In this document: positions 34,098 through 47,036 of the stretch, piece by piece | Layout: each line of letters starts with the position of its first letter | Position numbering within the stretch: position 1 is the first letter of the stretch | From: Nymphaea colorata | Lineage: Eukaryota; Streptophyta; Magnoliopsida; Nymphaeales; Nymphaeaceae | Length of the DNA stretch: 64,000 nt | NCBI RefSeq assembly: GCF_008831285.2 | Contig: NC_045141.1 | Coordinates: 1,614,001 to 1,678,000, forward strand | Reading direction: 5' to 3' | Translations under genes and position numbers: made by a program | The notes under the pieces: generated by a model | Told to the model about the DNA's origin: nothing | Databases searched by the model: none | Seen by the model: only the letters and a program-made list of their open reading frames with translations

Positions 34098-37051
34098 TGT
34101 CACACCCCGACCTTTTTACCCCCAAATAACTTTTGTTTTTGTAAAAATATAAAATGTCAAGGTGTGACGACACAACAATTCAAAAGGAACTATGCACATC
34201 AAAAGACACTAGTGCGAACATTTTATTATATAGTAAATTTAGTTCATATAAAATCACTTCATATTTCACAATGATACACATGACAAAAATGCCCCAAAAC
34301 TACAACATTGATGTCTAACGAAAACAAGACATTATTGAGACCCAAAACATGATGCGCCGACATTGCAATAGACCCAAAATCTCTCCAGTAAGATGTGAGT
34401 TGAGTCAACCTGCTGCCCCGGGTCCGCCAAAACCTGAAAAAGGAAAACAATAGAAGGCTTAGCCTTTGTAGTATGACAACAAACCAGATAAATCCTTAAT
34501 CCTCTTAGGTAAGGGCTCAAATATGAGATGTAACATATACGAAAAACATAAACACTATCACATCATGATAGTAGCCTGAAGTCACATAACTTGTCATGGC
34601 AGCCACTCGCATATTCCACTAAATGTAGGGACCACTCAGTGACCACAATTAACACACTTGTTTGTCACATTCACTTCATGCATATTCACATCGTTCACAT
34701 TCACTTCATTCACATTCTTTTCATTTACAATTATTTCATTTACATTAGCTTTAGTGAATTGATAGTTCCTATGGATGCAAACACAGGCACATGCACACCA
34801 CGAGCGACCTACAGTCGGGAGACAACCCCCATGGTGGCCCAAAACGATATGGATCCGTTCACGCTACAGCGGTAGACCAATCATCCATGGATGTTTGAAT
34901 TCCAGGAAGAGTTGCTCAGCCTTTCCTAGGACACCCAGGTTGGGAAGGCAGAAGCCAACGCTCTAAACACATCACCCAACGATATCTTGGGGCCTTGCAT
35001 CGCCTGCGCTCCGAGCAAGCGAGACCAGTAGTGAGAGCGGGATATCTCTCAAACACATTGCCATAACCTACTGGCCTCTCATCCATTATTTTTCATTAAC
35101 TTATCATTATGAAAACACATTCATAAAATGAATGGCTAGCACACGAGGTTGGTTCACTTCACGAGTGCACCTATTCCTCCAGACACCTCCTTACGAGGGC
35201 TACACACAATCAATACTCTTAGCTAGCCGTCATAACTTTACAGGTACCTTTACCCTTCAAATTCATTCAATTGCATCATATGCCCATGGTAGTGCACACA
35301 TAAAATATTGCAACATTCACATCAATCAAACATATCAATCACATTATACAAAACTTAACCAAACCATGGAGAGTAGTCTCGATCCGTGATTGGCTCGTAG
35401 CTATCCTATGCAATTATCATTTTAGGATGCTTTCTAATGCACAGTCAAGGTCGAGGAGATACTCGACTTGATACCCCGCCTAAATGTCCTAAGCAGTTAT
35501 AATTGCTAGCATGCAATTACATGCATACATTCATGTAACACAACACAATCATATGATCCAACGATCCTGAAAGGCATGGCATGCATTTTAAATTTGGCCC
35601 CAGGCAAGGATCTACTTGGAATGCCGCCATATTTGTCGCGCATGGCTAAAAATACCCAAGATCGCCTTGAGCTTGAAATCTTGTTGTTCAAGGTATACTC
35701 GACGTGCCCGGTGCACCTGCAAAAATATTCAAGCGATAAGTTTTCTATTCGTTTATCTTCACAATCTATACAAGTACGAAATAGGGTCATTGAGGCGTAG
35801 GTCATCGCCTCAAGAAGGTGCCAACAGGTAGTATCGGCCCACAAAGCCTTCCAATAGGTTTCTTTCCCAACGAGCGACGTAGTATGCATACCAACAATAG
35901 CATACGTCACGAGTTCGCTAAACGGTTCTAAACCTTCTTAACAACATCAAATCTCTATCATGCTTTCAAACTGCTTCAAAATAAATCCATTATGCTAAAA
36001 AGATAATTATATACATAGATCATTGTCCCTCCAAAATAGTCCTAGATCTTCCCTAATACAGTAATGTTTCGAACGTGCATTCTAAATCATCCAATCTTGA
36101 ACTTAGCATGGTCAAATAATAATTATACATGCACTAACAGAAAACATTAGACAGTTTAGGCTCGATTAGGCCTCGCTCACACCACTCTTAGAGTCCTAAC
36201 TGCTGTAGTGCTCCCGGCAGCCACACCAACCGCTCGACTAAGCACCAATGCCAAAGATTGTTTGCTGCCGTCACCTCCAACGCTTTCATTTCACTGTTAT
36301 GAGGGGAAAAACGTGTTCCCCGAGCTGCAATCCAACCCAATATCTATAAAAAGAGTGAGAATGAGCGAAAGAGAGTTCAAGAGAAGGGTCTGCTGTTAGA
36401 AGAGAGCCTACAGTATAGCTGTGAGGGAGGTGGTTTGGTTGAGGGAGGCTGAGAGGTGTGAGTGAGAGAGGCAGTAGACGGGAGGGAGAGACGACAATGG
36501 ACAAACGAAGAGAGAGAAAAGGGTGACAATGCAGAAACAAGGAAGAAAACAAATGATAGGGAGGGTGTGCATGAAAGAGTGAGAGATGGTGAGGGTGAGA
36601 GAAGGTTGCTACTGAGAAAGACTGGCAATAAAGAGAGAGTGCGGGCAGAGGGACGAGAGAGTAGCGAAGGAGGGAGAGTGTGTGGGAGACAGGGGAATGA
36701 GTAGAAAGAATGTGAGAAACGGACGAGAGCTGAGAGCTTGCGGGAGAGAGAGGGATTGAACAGAGAACGCTTGGGACAGTGGGGGAGACAGACAGAAAAC
36801 ACGAGAGGGAGAAGGAGAAGAAAGAAGAGGGAGAAATCAGGAGCTTACCTCAATGCCACCGCACCTCCGCCGCTACTCCTTTTTCCACCTCCTTCGTCTC
36901 TGCGTTGGCTGCACACTCGCGAGATGAGCAAGCGATGAAGAGGGAGACGAGGAAGAAGAGCCCCCGCGTTGGGCTCCTCTTCACGTGGGTGGGGTTCGGG
37001 TCCGGGTCTGGACCCGATCCAACCCAACCTGTTAAGATGAAAAACGTTACA
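34098..37051. mobile_element. Solo LTR A, about 2.95 kb, gypsy type
   Basis: Starts TGTCACACCCCGACC and ends AACGTTACA, with a 5-bp duplication AACAG (34093-34097 and 37052-37056). Removing it rejoins the gypsy gag remnant. It has no coding region. It holds a GA-rich tract (36400-36840) whose open frames on both strands are low complexity. It is homologous over its length to 43978-46879. Orientation is undetermined. Confidence 0.85.
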
Positions 37052-37056
37052 AACAG

Positions 37057-37371
37057 GGATTAGCAGGTCCCTTATTATGGGATTATCTACAACAGGAGGT
37101 TGGGATGGTGAGATGTAACTGGAAAGAGATTGGAACTTACCTTGTTTTTTATTTCTTTGAATAGAGCATTTAGGGCTTGCTACTCCGCTAAAATCGACTC
37201 AATCTTTGATCTACATCAGAGAGACACTATCTCATTTCTCCATAGTTTTCTCTGTGGACTCCAGCTGAGTATTTGTTGCCAAGTGTGACTCTTCATTTTG
37301 CTTGCGTAGACTCTCTAGAGCTGTGAGTGCCTCTCGGTTTGCCATCTGTCTCTCAGGCTGGACACAGCTTG
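37057..37371 (-). pseudogene. Gypsy-type Gag fragment, N-terminal part
   Basis: The minus strand reads MANREALTALESLRKQNEES then HLATNTQLESTEKTMEK, a charged helical N-terminus typical of plant gypsy gag, then stops. It continues at 34097 downward once solo LTR A is removed. Just upstream (across copia-4) is TGGTATCCAAGC, which resembles a tRNA-Met primer site. Confidence 0.65.
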
Positions 37372-37376
37372 GATAC

Positions 37377-37619
37377 TGTTGACGGATCTTGATGTATGGG
37401 TCCGGGTCTGGACCCGATCCAGTGAGTCCTGGTTTGGGCATACTTATACCATTGTAAACCCTAATCTTGCATATGAATGAAGTTTTCTAAGACAGAGAGA
37501 GAGTCTGGCGGCTAGTGGGCACCAGATCTCCTCACCAGTGGCTTTTTCCCTCTAGTTGAGGGCTTTCCACGTTACATCTGTGTTCGATCTTTGTTTCTTG
37601 TGCGTCTATTATTTCTACA
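37377..37619 (+). repeat. Copia-4 5' LTR
   Basis: 243 bp; includes the inverted motif GGTCCGGGTCTGGACCCG at about 37399-37416. Differs from the 3' LTR at only a few positions. Confidence 0.95.
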
Positions 37620-38136
37620 TGGTATCAGAGCTGACGAGTTTGAGAAATTTTTTGGGGTTGTCAAGTTCTAACCCTAACCTCTCTATCACTCACTGTTGTC
37701 GCCGCTGCTGTCCCCGCTGCCACCGCCGCTACCCGGCTGCATCGCCTGAGACCCTCTGCGTCGCCCGTGTCTGCCGCTGCCCTCTGCTCCTCCGGCACCA
37801 CCTGATCTCTTGCTTGACGCTGTTGCTTCCACCCAACGGAGTCGCCTCCCACGTTCTGCCCGACATCACCACTTCCGCTGCTGCTGTTTGCTGTCGCTGG
37901 ACTGCCTTGGCGACGCTCGCAGAAGCTCCCTGCCGCTGATCATAGTCCCGCTGCTGCTGCCTTCATCTGTCTATCTACCGTCGGTACTTCTTGCTGCCGT
38001 CGGAGTCCTGTACTGTCGTCGGTGCCCTTGTTGCTGCCGGTGGTGACCTTGCTGCTGTCGGTGTCCCGTGCTGCCGTCGGTGCCCTCTGTTGACGTCGGT
38101 GCCATTTTTTTTGTTGTTGCAGCCTGGTTCGTGATC

Positions 38137-39084
38137 ATGTCAGCATCTTCCTCTTCGACCGTCAGCACTGATCAGACTGAAATCTGGGCTTATAGAACTG
38201 AGAATGTTCCGGTTCAGGTTACTACCATCCGTCTTACCAAGGAAAACTATCTTAAGTGGTCTGCCGCCATCACTATGGGTATAGCTGATCGAGGCCGTAT
38301 TGCCTATGTGAATGAGAGTAAGGTTGAACCTGCTGCAAATAGTATGGCTTGGGATACTTGGTTTCTTGAGGACAACCAAGTAAAAACGTGGATTGTTAAT
38401 TCAGTATCCTCGGACATTCATCCTCTCATTCTTCGTAAAAAGACTGCGAGAGATATGTGGATTATTTTGGAATAGATGTATGGTCAAAAGAAAAGAAAAG
38501 TTCGTGTGTATCAACTAATGAAAGACTTGTATGCCCTTCGACAAGGGGATCTCTCGGTCGCTGATTTCTACGCCGCATTAAAATCTAAGTGGGAGCATCT
38601 TGACTACCATTCTGATGATGTCTGGAGTTGTCCTCAAGACCAGATGCATTATATGACCAAGGAGTGGGAGAATAGGATATTCCTTTTCTTAACCGGACTG
38701 AACGATGAATTCGAAAATATAAGGAGTCAGATTCTTAACTCTGAAGAATCATTCAATATTGAAGATGTTTATTCCCGTGTTGAAGCTGAAGAGCAAAGGC
38801 GGCTGGTCATAAATGGGAGAAAGGGGGATCACATGTCTCACAATGAACGGTCAGCCTTCCTTAGTCGTGCCTCTATGGGAACTGCCCGTTCCTCCCGTAA
38901 ATGTACTCACTGCAAAAAACTAGGTCACACTATGGAGTTTTGTTGGGACCTGCATCCAGAGAAGAAGAATAGTAGGGGGAGGTCTTCTGGTGGGAAAAAG
39001 CCTGTTTCGAATGCAATGAACCCTAGTGATGGTAAAGTTTCTATTTTTGCGAAACAGATTTGTGAGCTGCGAGCATCAAACTGA
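38137..39084 (+). pseudogene. Copia-4 Gag, one internal stop
   Basis: Starts MSASSSSTVSTDQTEIWAYR; IRLTKENYLKWSAAITM is the conserved gag start. A TAG at 38473-38475 interrupts an otherwise continuous frame. Then come VYQLMKDLYALRQGDLSVAD, FYAALKSKWEHLDY, FLTGLNDEFENIRSQIL, and the CCHC knuckle CTHCKKLGHTMEFC near 38901-38942. Ends at 39084. Confidence 0.9.
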
Positions 39085-39162
39085 TGTTGGTCAGACAGAC
39101 ACGTTAGATGAGGTGAACGTCAATTAGGCACTGGCCGTTTCAGGTGAAAAAGTACTTCTTGC

Positions 39163-42100
39163 ATGGGGGAGTGGATTGTTGATAGCGGTGCCACTCATCA
39201 CATGGCTGGCAACCCCAAACTCTTTCATGAATACAAGCTATCTTCGGGAAAGGAACGTGTATCCCTTGCCGATGGTTCCACATCTGTGATAGGAAAAGGG
39301 AGTATTTCTTTGTTGAACAATTTTTTAGTGCATGGAGCCTTGCATGTTCCCCATCTTCCCTTAAATCTTTTATCTGTTAGCAAGATTACCAAGGAACTGA
39401 ACAGTGAACTTATATTTTCTGAAAACATTGTGTTTTGCAGGACTTGGTGACAAGGAAGAAGATTGAGATTGGTTTGGTGTCTGATGGTTTGTATCGGCTT
39501 CCTATACGCGTTGCCACAACTCTTATGTCAGCAGTTAGCAAGACAGAGAAGAAGAAGGAAGAGTGTCGTCAGTTATTTTTGTATTGGCATGAACGCCTTA
39601 GTCATCTCCCTTTTGGGATTTTAAAATAATTGTTCCCTGAATTATGTTCCAGTTTGAACATTTCCATGTTATCTTGTGATGTGTGTCAGTTTGCGAAGCA
39701 TGTTAGAGCTTCATATCCAATTTCAAATAGTCGTGCTAATAAAGCTTTCTTCTTGATTCATTCTGATGTGTGGGGGCCCTCATATGACTTTCATAGATGA
39801 CTATTCAAGATGTACTTTTGTTTATCTGTTGAAAGACCGTAGCGAAGTGCCTCATATTATAGAAATCTTCATCCTCCTAGTGGAAAACCAGTATGGTGGG
39901 TCTGTCAAGACATTCTGGTCCGATAATACTCGTGAGTATATGTGTCTCACTGTCGAGGAATTACTTCGAAAGAGGGGGATTGTTCATGAGACATCATGTA
40001 GTTATATACCCCCTCAAAATGGAGTTGCTGAGAGGAAAAACCGTCAGTTACCTAATGTCACAAGAGCTTTATTGTTCCAAAGGAATCTTCCAAAATATTA
40101 TTGGGGAGATGCGGTTATTACTAGTGCCTATTTGATTAATCACATGCTTAGTCGAGTGCTAAATGGTCGTACACCCTACTCCATGCTTCCAGGGAGTAGC
40201 CAACCTTTTCACCTTTCTCCTCGTGTCTTTGGACGTGTGTGTTTCATTCATGACCACAGCCCGAATGTGAAAAAACTTGACCCCAAATCAATTAAGGGAA
40301 TATTTATTCCGTATTGTCCTACTCAAAAGAGGTATAAATCAGTGTTGTACGTATCGTACGATACGGGGCCGTATCGTACGATACGTATCGTATCGTTTGC
40401 AAAATACGATACGATACACCCCCTGTATCGCAAATGGGGGTGTATCGTACCTGTATCGTACGATACGTGCGATACGGGCCCCCATATCGTACGATACGGT
40501 GCGATACGGCCCGTATCGTACGATACGGGCTGATTTCTAAAAAGGAGACTTGAACCCAATTTTTTCGAGTTTTTTTTTATAAAAACCCACCCCTTCTTCA
40601 TTTCTAATCTATAGATTGTACCGTTTTAGAGGGAAATCATTGATTTCCATTGTGAAATCATCGATTGTCACCATGAAATCATCTATTAAACCATGGATTT
40701 GTGCATGGGTGGCTGATTCCCATTGAGAGGAAATGGTTTTTTTTTAAACCATGAAGATAAAGATGAAAAAGAATGATATTGTTATGAATTTTGATGTCTA
40801 TGAAGTATGAATGATGAACCGTGAACGTGTAAGTTTATAGCATTTAGCAAAATAATAAGTCTATCATTATCTAAAAGACTAAACCATGCTTTCTATGAAG
40901 AATTTATTATTTTTAATTTTTTCTGATTTTTTTATGATTTTTTTGATTTTTTTTTTAAATTTTTTCTGATTTATTATTATTATTTTTTTAAAATTTACGA
41001 TACGACGTATCTTAAAGCCCGACCGATACGCCTTACGATACGCTTTTTACAACATTGGTATAAATGTCTAGATCCCACCACTGGTCGAGTTCACATTACC
41101 AAGGATGTCACATTCTTGGAACATGTGTCTTATTTTGGTGAGAATTCTCTTAGGGGGAGAAGTCAATGTCTAAGGAAGAGTATTCTCCAAGTCAGAAAAT
41201 TCAGTTTATAGATTTTTTGGATTATAGGTGCGAAGAAAATCTATCTGTTGAGGTGCTTGGAAAAGAAGAAGATGGGACGTCTATTGAGGTACATGAACAG
41301 GAAAAAGAGGGAGAGTGTTCTATGGAGACAGAAAGAGAATGCAATCGTCTGTTTGGGTAGGTGTATTCTAGGAGAAGATTTTGTACTGACAAGGTGATTG
41401 ATGGGGAGAAGTTCACTCTGAATCCCAATCCTACTTCTTCCTTGGATGACCCAAGTCATGCTTAGAAGAAACCTATTGAGAGAGAAAGTCAAACAGAAAA
41501 TGAAAAGGAGGATCTTCCCATTGCCCTGAGAAAGGGTGTCAGGTCATGTACTCAACACCCTATTGGTAACTTTGTGTCTTACTCTAGATTGAGCACTGAC
41601 TACAAATGTTTTGTATCCTCCTTGTCTGTGGCTGTGATTCCCAGGAATGTTACAGAGGCTCAGAGTGACCCCAAGTGGACTCCTGCTATGCAAGAAGAGA
41701 TGGAAGCCTTAGACAGAAATCAGACATGAGAAGTGGTAGAGATTCCTGAAGCAGCTCATTTGGTTGGGTCAAAGTGGGTCTACACCATTAAGTACAAACC
41801 AAATGGGAATGTTGAGAGGTACAAAGCACGTCTGGTGGCCAAGGGGTTCAATCAGAAATATGGGATCGACTACTTAGAGACGTTTGCTCCTGTCGCGAAG
41901 ATGAAGACCGTTAGAGTTATTATTTCTTTAGCAGTGCTGAAGGGTTGGGAGATGTGCCAACTCGATGTTAAAAATGTCTTTCTCAATGGAAATCTCGAAG
42001 AGGAAGTGTATATGTGGATGCCCCCAGGTTTTGAGAGACCTGAAAAATGCTGTAAACTGAAGAAGGCTTTGTATGGGCTCAAACAGTCTCCCCGAGCATA

Positions 42101-43181
42101 GTTTGAACATCTCAGACTTGTTCTAAAGAAGCATGGCTATAAACAAGGAAATAGAGATCATTCCCTGTTTATAAAGAGGATGGAGGGTAAAGTTACTCTA
42201 CTGTTGGTTTATGTTGATGATATGATTGTTACAGGTGATGATGAAAAAGAGATAGCAAGATCAAAGGGTTTACTATCTGTTGAATTTGATCTCAAGGACC
42301 TTGGCAAGCTAAAGTATTTCCTTGGTATTGAAATTGCCAGATCAGGTACGACTCTTGTGCTTAATCAAAGGAAGTATACCTTGGATCTACTGAAGGAGAC
42401 AGAAAAACTGGGATGCAGACCAACTTCTACTCCTCTGGATGCTGGGCACAAACTCAGTACCAAGGATGGAGAACCTTTGTGTGAAGAAGCTAAAGGGAGA
42501 TATCAACGTCTAGTTGGTAGATTGATACACCTCACTCTGACTAGACCGGATATCACCTTTGTTGTAAATGTGATGAGCCAGTTTATGCATGCAACTACGG
42601 ATGCGCACTGGAAGGCTGTAGATAGAATCCTGTGTTACTTGAAGAAGAATCCCTGTAAAGGACTTCTATTAGTGAAACAAAGGTCTATTGAAATTGAAGG
42701 GTATTCTGATACAGACTGGGCAGGCTGTGTTGACACCAGAAGATCTACTTCAGGGTACTGCGTCTACTTGAGGGGAAATCTAGTTGTTTGAAGAAGCAAG
42801 AGACAAGATGTTTGTTTCCGCTCAAGTGCAGAGGCTGAATATAGGGTTGTTTCTACTAGAGTGTCAGAGTTGTTATGGCTAAAGATCTTGCTGACTGATA
42901 TTGGGATAGAGACTGAAGGGCCTATGAAGATGTATTGTGATAACAAGTCTGCGATTAACATAGCTAACAATCCAGTGCTTCATCATCAAACAAAGCATGT
43001 TGAGATTGACCGTCACTTCATCAGAGAAAGAATTGATGCCAGGGAGTTAACATTACCATACATGAAGTCTGAAGATCAAACTGCTGATATTCTGACTAAA
43101 GCTTTACATGTAACTCCATTTGAGAGAAATGTATCCAAGTTGGGCATGTTTGATATGTATGCCCAACTTGAGGGGGAGTGT
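39163..43181 (+). pseudogene. Copia-4 Pol, broken and interrupted
   Basis: Protease: WIVDSGATHHMAGNP near 39169. Integrase zinc part: YWHERLSHLPF and CDVCQFAKHVRAS. Integrase core: SDVWGPS, IDDYSRCTFVYLLKDRSEV, WSDNTREYM, PPQNGVAERKN. The frame reaches CPTQKRYK at 40339, is cut by the hAT derivative, and resumes CLDPTTGRVHITKDVTFLE at 41066. [22 protein letters not shown] near 41780 and LVYVDDMIVTGDD near 42206. RNase H: YSDTDWAGCVDTRRSTSGY and DNKSAINIANNPV. Stops near 39627, 41728, 42100 and 42789. Confidence 0.9.
40340..41057. mobile_element. Non-autonomous hAT element (718 bp) in copia-4
   Basis: Left end CAGTGTTGTACGTATCG, right end on the opposite strand CAATGTTGTAAAAAGCG. A perfect 8-bp duplication GTATAAAT (40332-40339 and 41058-41065). 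Subterminal GTATCGTACGATACG palindromes are dense at the left (40346-40525) and continue at the right. The middle is AT-rich, without transposase. Its left end matches the larger element at 52086 (14 of 17 bases). It interrupts the copia integrase frame cleanly between a Lys and a Cys codon. Confidence 0.9.
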
Positions 43182-43421
43182 TGACGGATCTTGATGTATG
43201 GGTCCGGGTTTGGACCCGATCCAGTGAGTCCTGGTTTGGGCATACTTATGCCATTGTAAACCCTAATCTTGCATATTAATGAAGTTTTCTAAGAGAGAGA
43301 GAGAGTCTGGCGGCTAGTGGGCACCAGATCTCCTCACCCATGGTTTTTTCCCTCTAGTTGAGGGTTTTCCACGTTACATCTATGTTCGATTTTCGTTTCT
43401 TGTGCGTCTATTATTTCTACA
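43179..43421 (+). repeat. Copia-4 3' LTR
   Basis: 243 bp, ends TATTTCTACA and is followed by the duplicated GATAC. Confidence 0.95.
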
Positions 43422-43429
43422 GATACCAA

Positions 43430-43830
43430 TGGTAGCTTCTCCTTGTCTACCGCCACCTGCCCAGCAAGTAGCAATAGCACACTGATAAAAAGCTAATGCA
43501 TGAAGATTCAGACTAGGGTTCATTCTTGACCAACAAGAGGAAAAGCCTTCATTAAACTCATATGATTGGGTTTTCAGTCTTTATATTGGTATGAAAGGAA
43601 CAATCTGCCTCTTCCAAGTCAAAAAGTTTGAGTTATTCAATTTCTCATAAACAAGTTGGCTGAGGAAATTGGAAGAAATACTAGAGTGGGAGGATGAAGT
43701 ATGAGAATAATATGGAAGGTAGCAAAAGAAACTAGATATAAAACCAGATATGAGTTTAGTTGAGGCACAAAAAATAATAGACATGGCACTAAGAAATGGT
43801 ACTGAGGCTCAAAGCAAGTCAACAGTACCG
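43430..43830 (-). pseudogene. Copia gag-like fragment
   Basis: The minus strand gives SSNFLSQLVYEKLNNSNFLT then WKRQIVPF, the copia gag N-terminal pattern, followed by degenerate sequence down to about 43430. No LTR or pol can be assigned. It is related to the fragment at 10200-10480. Confidence 0.6.
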
Positions 43831-43977
43831 TCCTGGAATGGTGTTGACTCTGCCCTTTGCTTCCACTCTCTCTTTTTTTTGTTTTTCTTGTTTTTGGGAA
43901 AGAATCGACCCCCTAACAAGCTGGAGCAGAAAGGGGAAAATGAATGAGGCCCTAATATGATGCATGGAAATGCAGGT

Positions 43978-46879
43978 TGTCACACCCCAATCTTTTGACC
44001 CTCAAACAATTTTTTTTTTTTATAAACATAAAGCATTGAGGTGCGACTACACAACAATTCAAAAAAAGATGGAGCTATGTCATTTGAAACCATGGGGCCA
44101 ACTTTCATTTGTATAACAATTTCAATTCATACAAAGTCACATCTATGTGTATGACAAAAATGCCCCAAAACACAACTTTGATGCCTAACACAATTAAGAC
44201 ATCAAAAAGACCAAACCATGACGCGCCGACACTACCAAAGACCCAAACTCTCCCCAGTAGGATGTGAGTGAAGCCATCCGATCAACCTGCTGCCCCGAGT
44301 CTGCCAAAACCTGAAAAAGAAACAACTGAAGGCTTAGCCTTCGCAATATGACAACAAGCCAGGAAAATACCAAACCCTCTTAGATAGGGCTCAAATAAGA
44401 GAACAAATATCAAAACCATTTATCATCATGTTGTGTCAGAATACGACACGTAAGGGCCACTCAATGGCCACAGTAACACAATTTCAATCACATGCACATC
44501 AATCATATACATTCAATCATATACATTACATTTTCATTAACTTTAGTGAATTCACAGTTCCTGTGGGTGCAACACAGGCACATGCACACCATGGGCGGCC
44601 TACAGCCGAGAGACAACCCCCGTGGTGGCTCATAACAGTATGGATCCATTTCATCCGCTGCAGCGGTAGAGCACTCATCCATAGATGTGTGAATTCCAAG
44701 GAGAGATACTCAGCCTTCCGTAGGACACCCAGGTTGGGAAGGCGGGAGCCCAACGCTCCAAGCACAACACACAACAGTACCCTGGGGCCTTGCACCGCCT
44801 CCGCTCCGAACAGGCGAGACCAGTGGCGAAAACGGGACGTCTCCCAACACATAGTCACATCCCACTGGCCTCTCATCTCTTAATCATTCATTATTATCAT
44901 TCGATTAACACATTTACAAACTGACTGGCTAGCTCATGAGGTTGATACACTTCACGACTGCACCCACACCTCCAATTGCCTCCACACGAGGTTTGCACAT
45001 AACACTAACAGTCATAGCTAGCCGTCATACAATATGAGAACAATTACCCTCCCATTCAATCATTTGCATCATTGCCCACAACAATGTGTATGCAACAGAA
45101 CAAAACATTCACATCATTCATCATATTAATCACATCTTCAAAAACTTAGCCAAACCACAAAGAGTAGTCTCGATCTGTGATTGGCTCGTAGCTGTCCTAT
45201 GCAGTTATCATTCTAGAATGCTTTCTAATGCACAATTGGGGTTGAGGAGACACTTGACTCGATACCCCACCTCATCTGTCCTAAACAGTTGTCAATTCTA
45301 GCATGCACATGCAAAGGCGTAACATTTTCAAAACAATCACTAATAGCCTTTCAAAACCCTTCATATCATATATCAATTCATGTACATGCATACACACATT
45401 CAATTTCAAAACAATCAATCAATTCACATCACAAATCCTAGAATCCCATGACCCTAAGAACACACATTCACACATTTGCCCAGGCAGGGATTTGTCTGGA
45501 ATGTCGCCATACCTGTGGCGCGCTCACAAACTCTTCAAAATGCCTCGAGCTTCAAATCTGACAGCTCAAGGTCGACAGGACGTGCCCGGTGCACCTGCAA
45601 ACATAAACAAAAGATCAAATTTCTACTAGTTAGCTACGCAATCCAAACAAATACAAAACAAAATCATTGAGGCACATGTCATCGTCTCAAGAAGGTGTCG
45701 ACGGGTAGTGTCGACCTACAAGCCCTCCAATAGGCCACTTCACAACTTCTTACCGTTGCCACCCAACGTCAAAACCTAATGTTTCGCTCAATCCATCCTT
45801 AACACATTTCTCATTAACTTTCCTTTAGTTGAGGCGTCTTCCCAACATGCACACCCCCTTCCTACCTACACATACCACCCACGTCGACCAAGGTGCTCCA
45901 AGCGTTCCCAAAAGACGGTCCTACGCTTCTCCACAACATCACTAACTCAACCATGCTTCCCTATTGCATCGAAAATCAACCTATCATGCTTAAAAAAAAT
46001 CATGATAAACACGAATCATCGCTTCTCCCACATAATCCTACACTTTCCCCAAAAAGCAAGGTCGCTTGCATGCATCCCAAACCATCAATTCTACCTTCTA
46101 GCATGCACAAACAATAATTATACATGCTCCAAAGGAAAATATACAATAAAATGGGTTCAATTACGCTTTGCTCACCCCAAATCAAGAGTCTAGGCTGCTG
46201 CAATCCTTCCGGCAGCCACCTCACAAGTCCAAATGATCCCCAAGCAGCTAAAATCCTTCAATGCCGCCACACCAAGGCCTTCTAATCACTGTTATGCGGG
46301 GAAGAACACGCCCCCCAAACTGGAATCCAATCAAACAGTGATAAAATCAGTAAAGAAGAGTGCTCGGTTGGTGAAAAATGGAAAAACAAATAGAAAATTG
46401 GGAGAAGAGCTCAAGTAGGGAACATGAGGGTAGGGGAAAGGTGCTGGCAAAAGAGACGGACAGAAGAGAGAGTGAGGGACGGAGGGTTCAGACAGAGAGG
46501 GGAAAGACGGCAAAGGGGAGGGAAATCGAGTGGGGCAAAAGAGGGAGATGGTGAAGAGGAGACGGATGGGACGAGGAGGGAGAGGCTGCGTGGGAGGGAG
46601 GAGAAGAAGCAGACAGAGAGGGCGAGAGAGGAGGCTTACCCACGCTGCCGCCGCCGCCACTACCGCCGCTGCTGCACCGACCTCCGTCTCCTTCTTCTTC
46701 TCTGCGCTGAGCTCCGGTCGTGTGTAAGGGAGAGCCGTAGAGGGGAAACGAGGAGGAAGGGGAACGAGGAAGGGGAGACGGGCTGCGGCGTCGGGCTCCT
46801 TACGCGCATGGAGCTCGAGTCCAGGTCTGGACCCTGACCCGACCCGTTCTGCCAAAAAAAAAAAAAACCAAGTGTTACA
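43978..46879. mobile_element. Solo LTR B, about 2.90 kb, same family as A
   Basis: Starts TGTCACACCCCAATC and ends AAGTGTTACA, flanked by the 5-bp duplication CAGGT (43973-43977 and 46880-46884). Its parts align in order with 34098-37051: the tRNA-like phrase CAACCTGCTGCCCCG, the GTGGCGCGC region and the GA-rich tract near 46380-46640. It is noncoding, in the same orientation as A, 9.9 kb apart. Confidence 0.85.
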
Positions 46880-46884
46880 CAGGT

Positions 46885-47036
46885 TGGCTTACATAAATGC
46901 TGATTTATACCTTTTAAGATATCTTAATGTCCCTGTGCCACAGATTGGAACTGAGGGCAGACAATGAGAAATACCAAAATATAAGGAAATCAGTCTTTCT
47001 GCAGTGCCAAAATGTGGGGCACAAGTGCCCCCAACC
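46885..47036 (+). other. Intron 7 spacer
   Basis: Short AT-rich stretch between solo LTR B and the hAT fragment. No feature seen. Confidence 0.4.

Larger units (their letters stand above)
37377..43421 (+). mobile_element. Copia-4: Ty1/copia element carrying a hAT insertion
   Basis: LTRs 37377-37619 and 43179-43421 (243 bp each, a handful of differences): TGTTGACGGATCTTG... to ...TATTTCTACA. Target duplication GATAC (37372-37376 and 43422-43426). Primer site TGGTATCAGAGC at 37620; polypurine tract TTGAGGGGGAG ends at 43178. The GC-rich leader (37690-38110) has repeats around GCTGCCGTCGGTG. Gag starts at 38137. A 718-bp hAT derivative interrupts the integrase part at 40340-41057. It is inactive because of several stops. 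It is the same family as the fragment at 60915-61541. Confidence 0.95.

Noticed and set aside
36286-36838. Long Ser/Pro/Leu-rich and Arg/Glu-rich open frames
   Set aside because: They are mirror translations of a GA-rich tract in solo LTR A; the same happens in solo LTR B at 46331-46855.
37661-38168. Ala/Thr/Gln-rich minus-strand frames
   Set aside because: Low-complexity antisense of the repetitive copia-4 leader.
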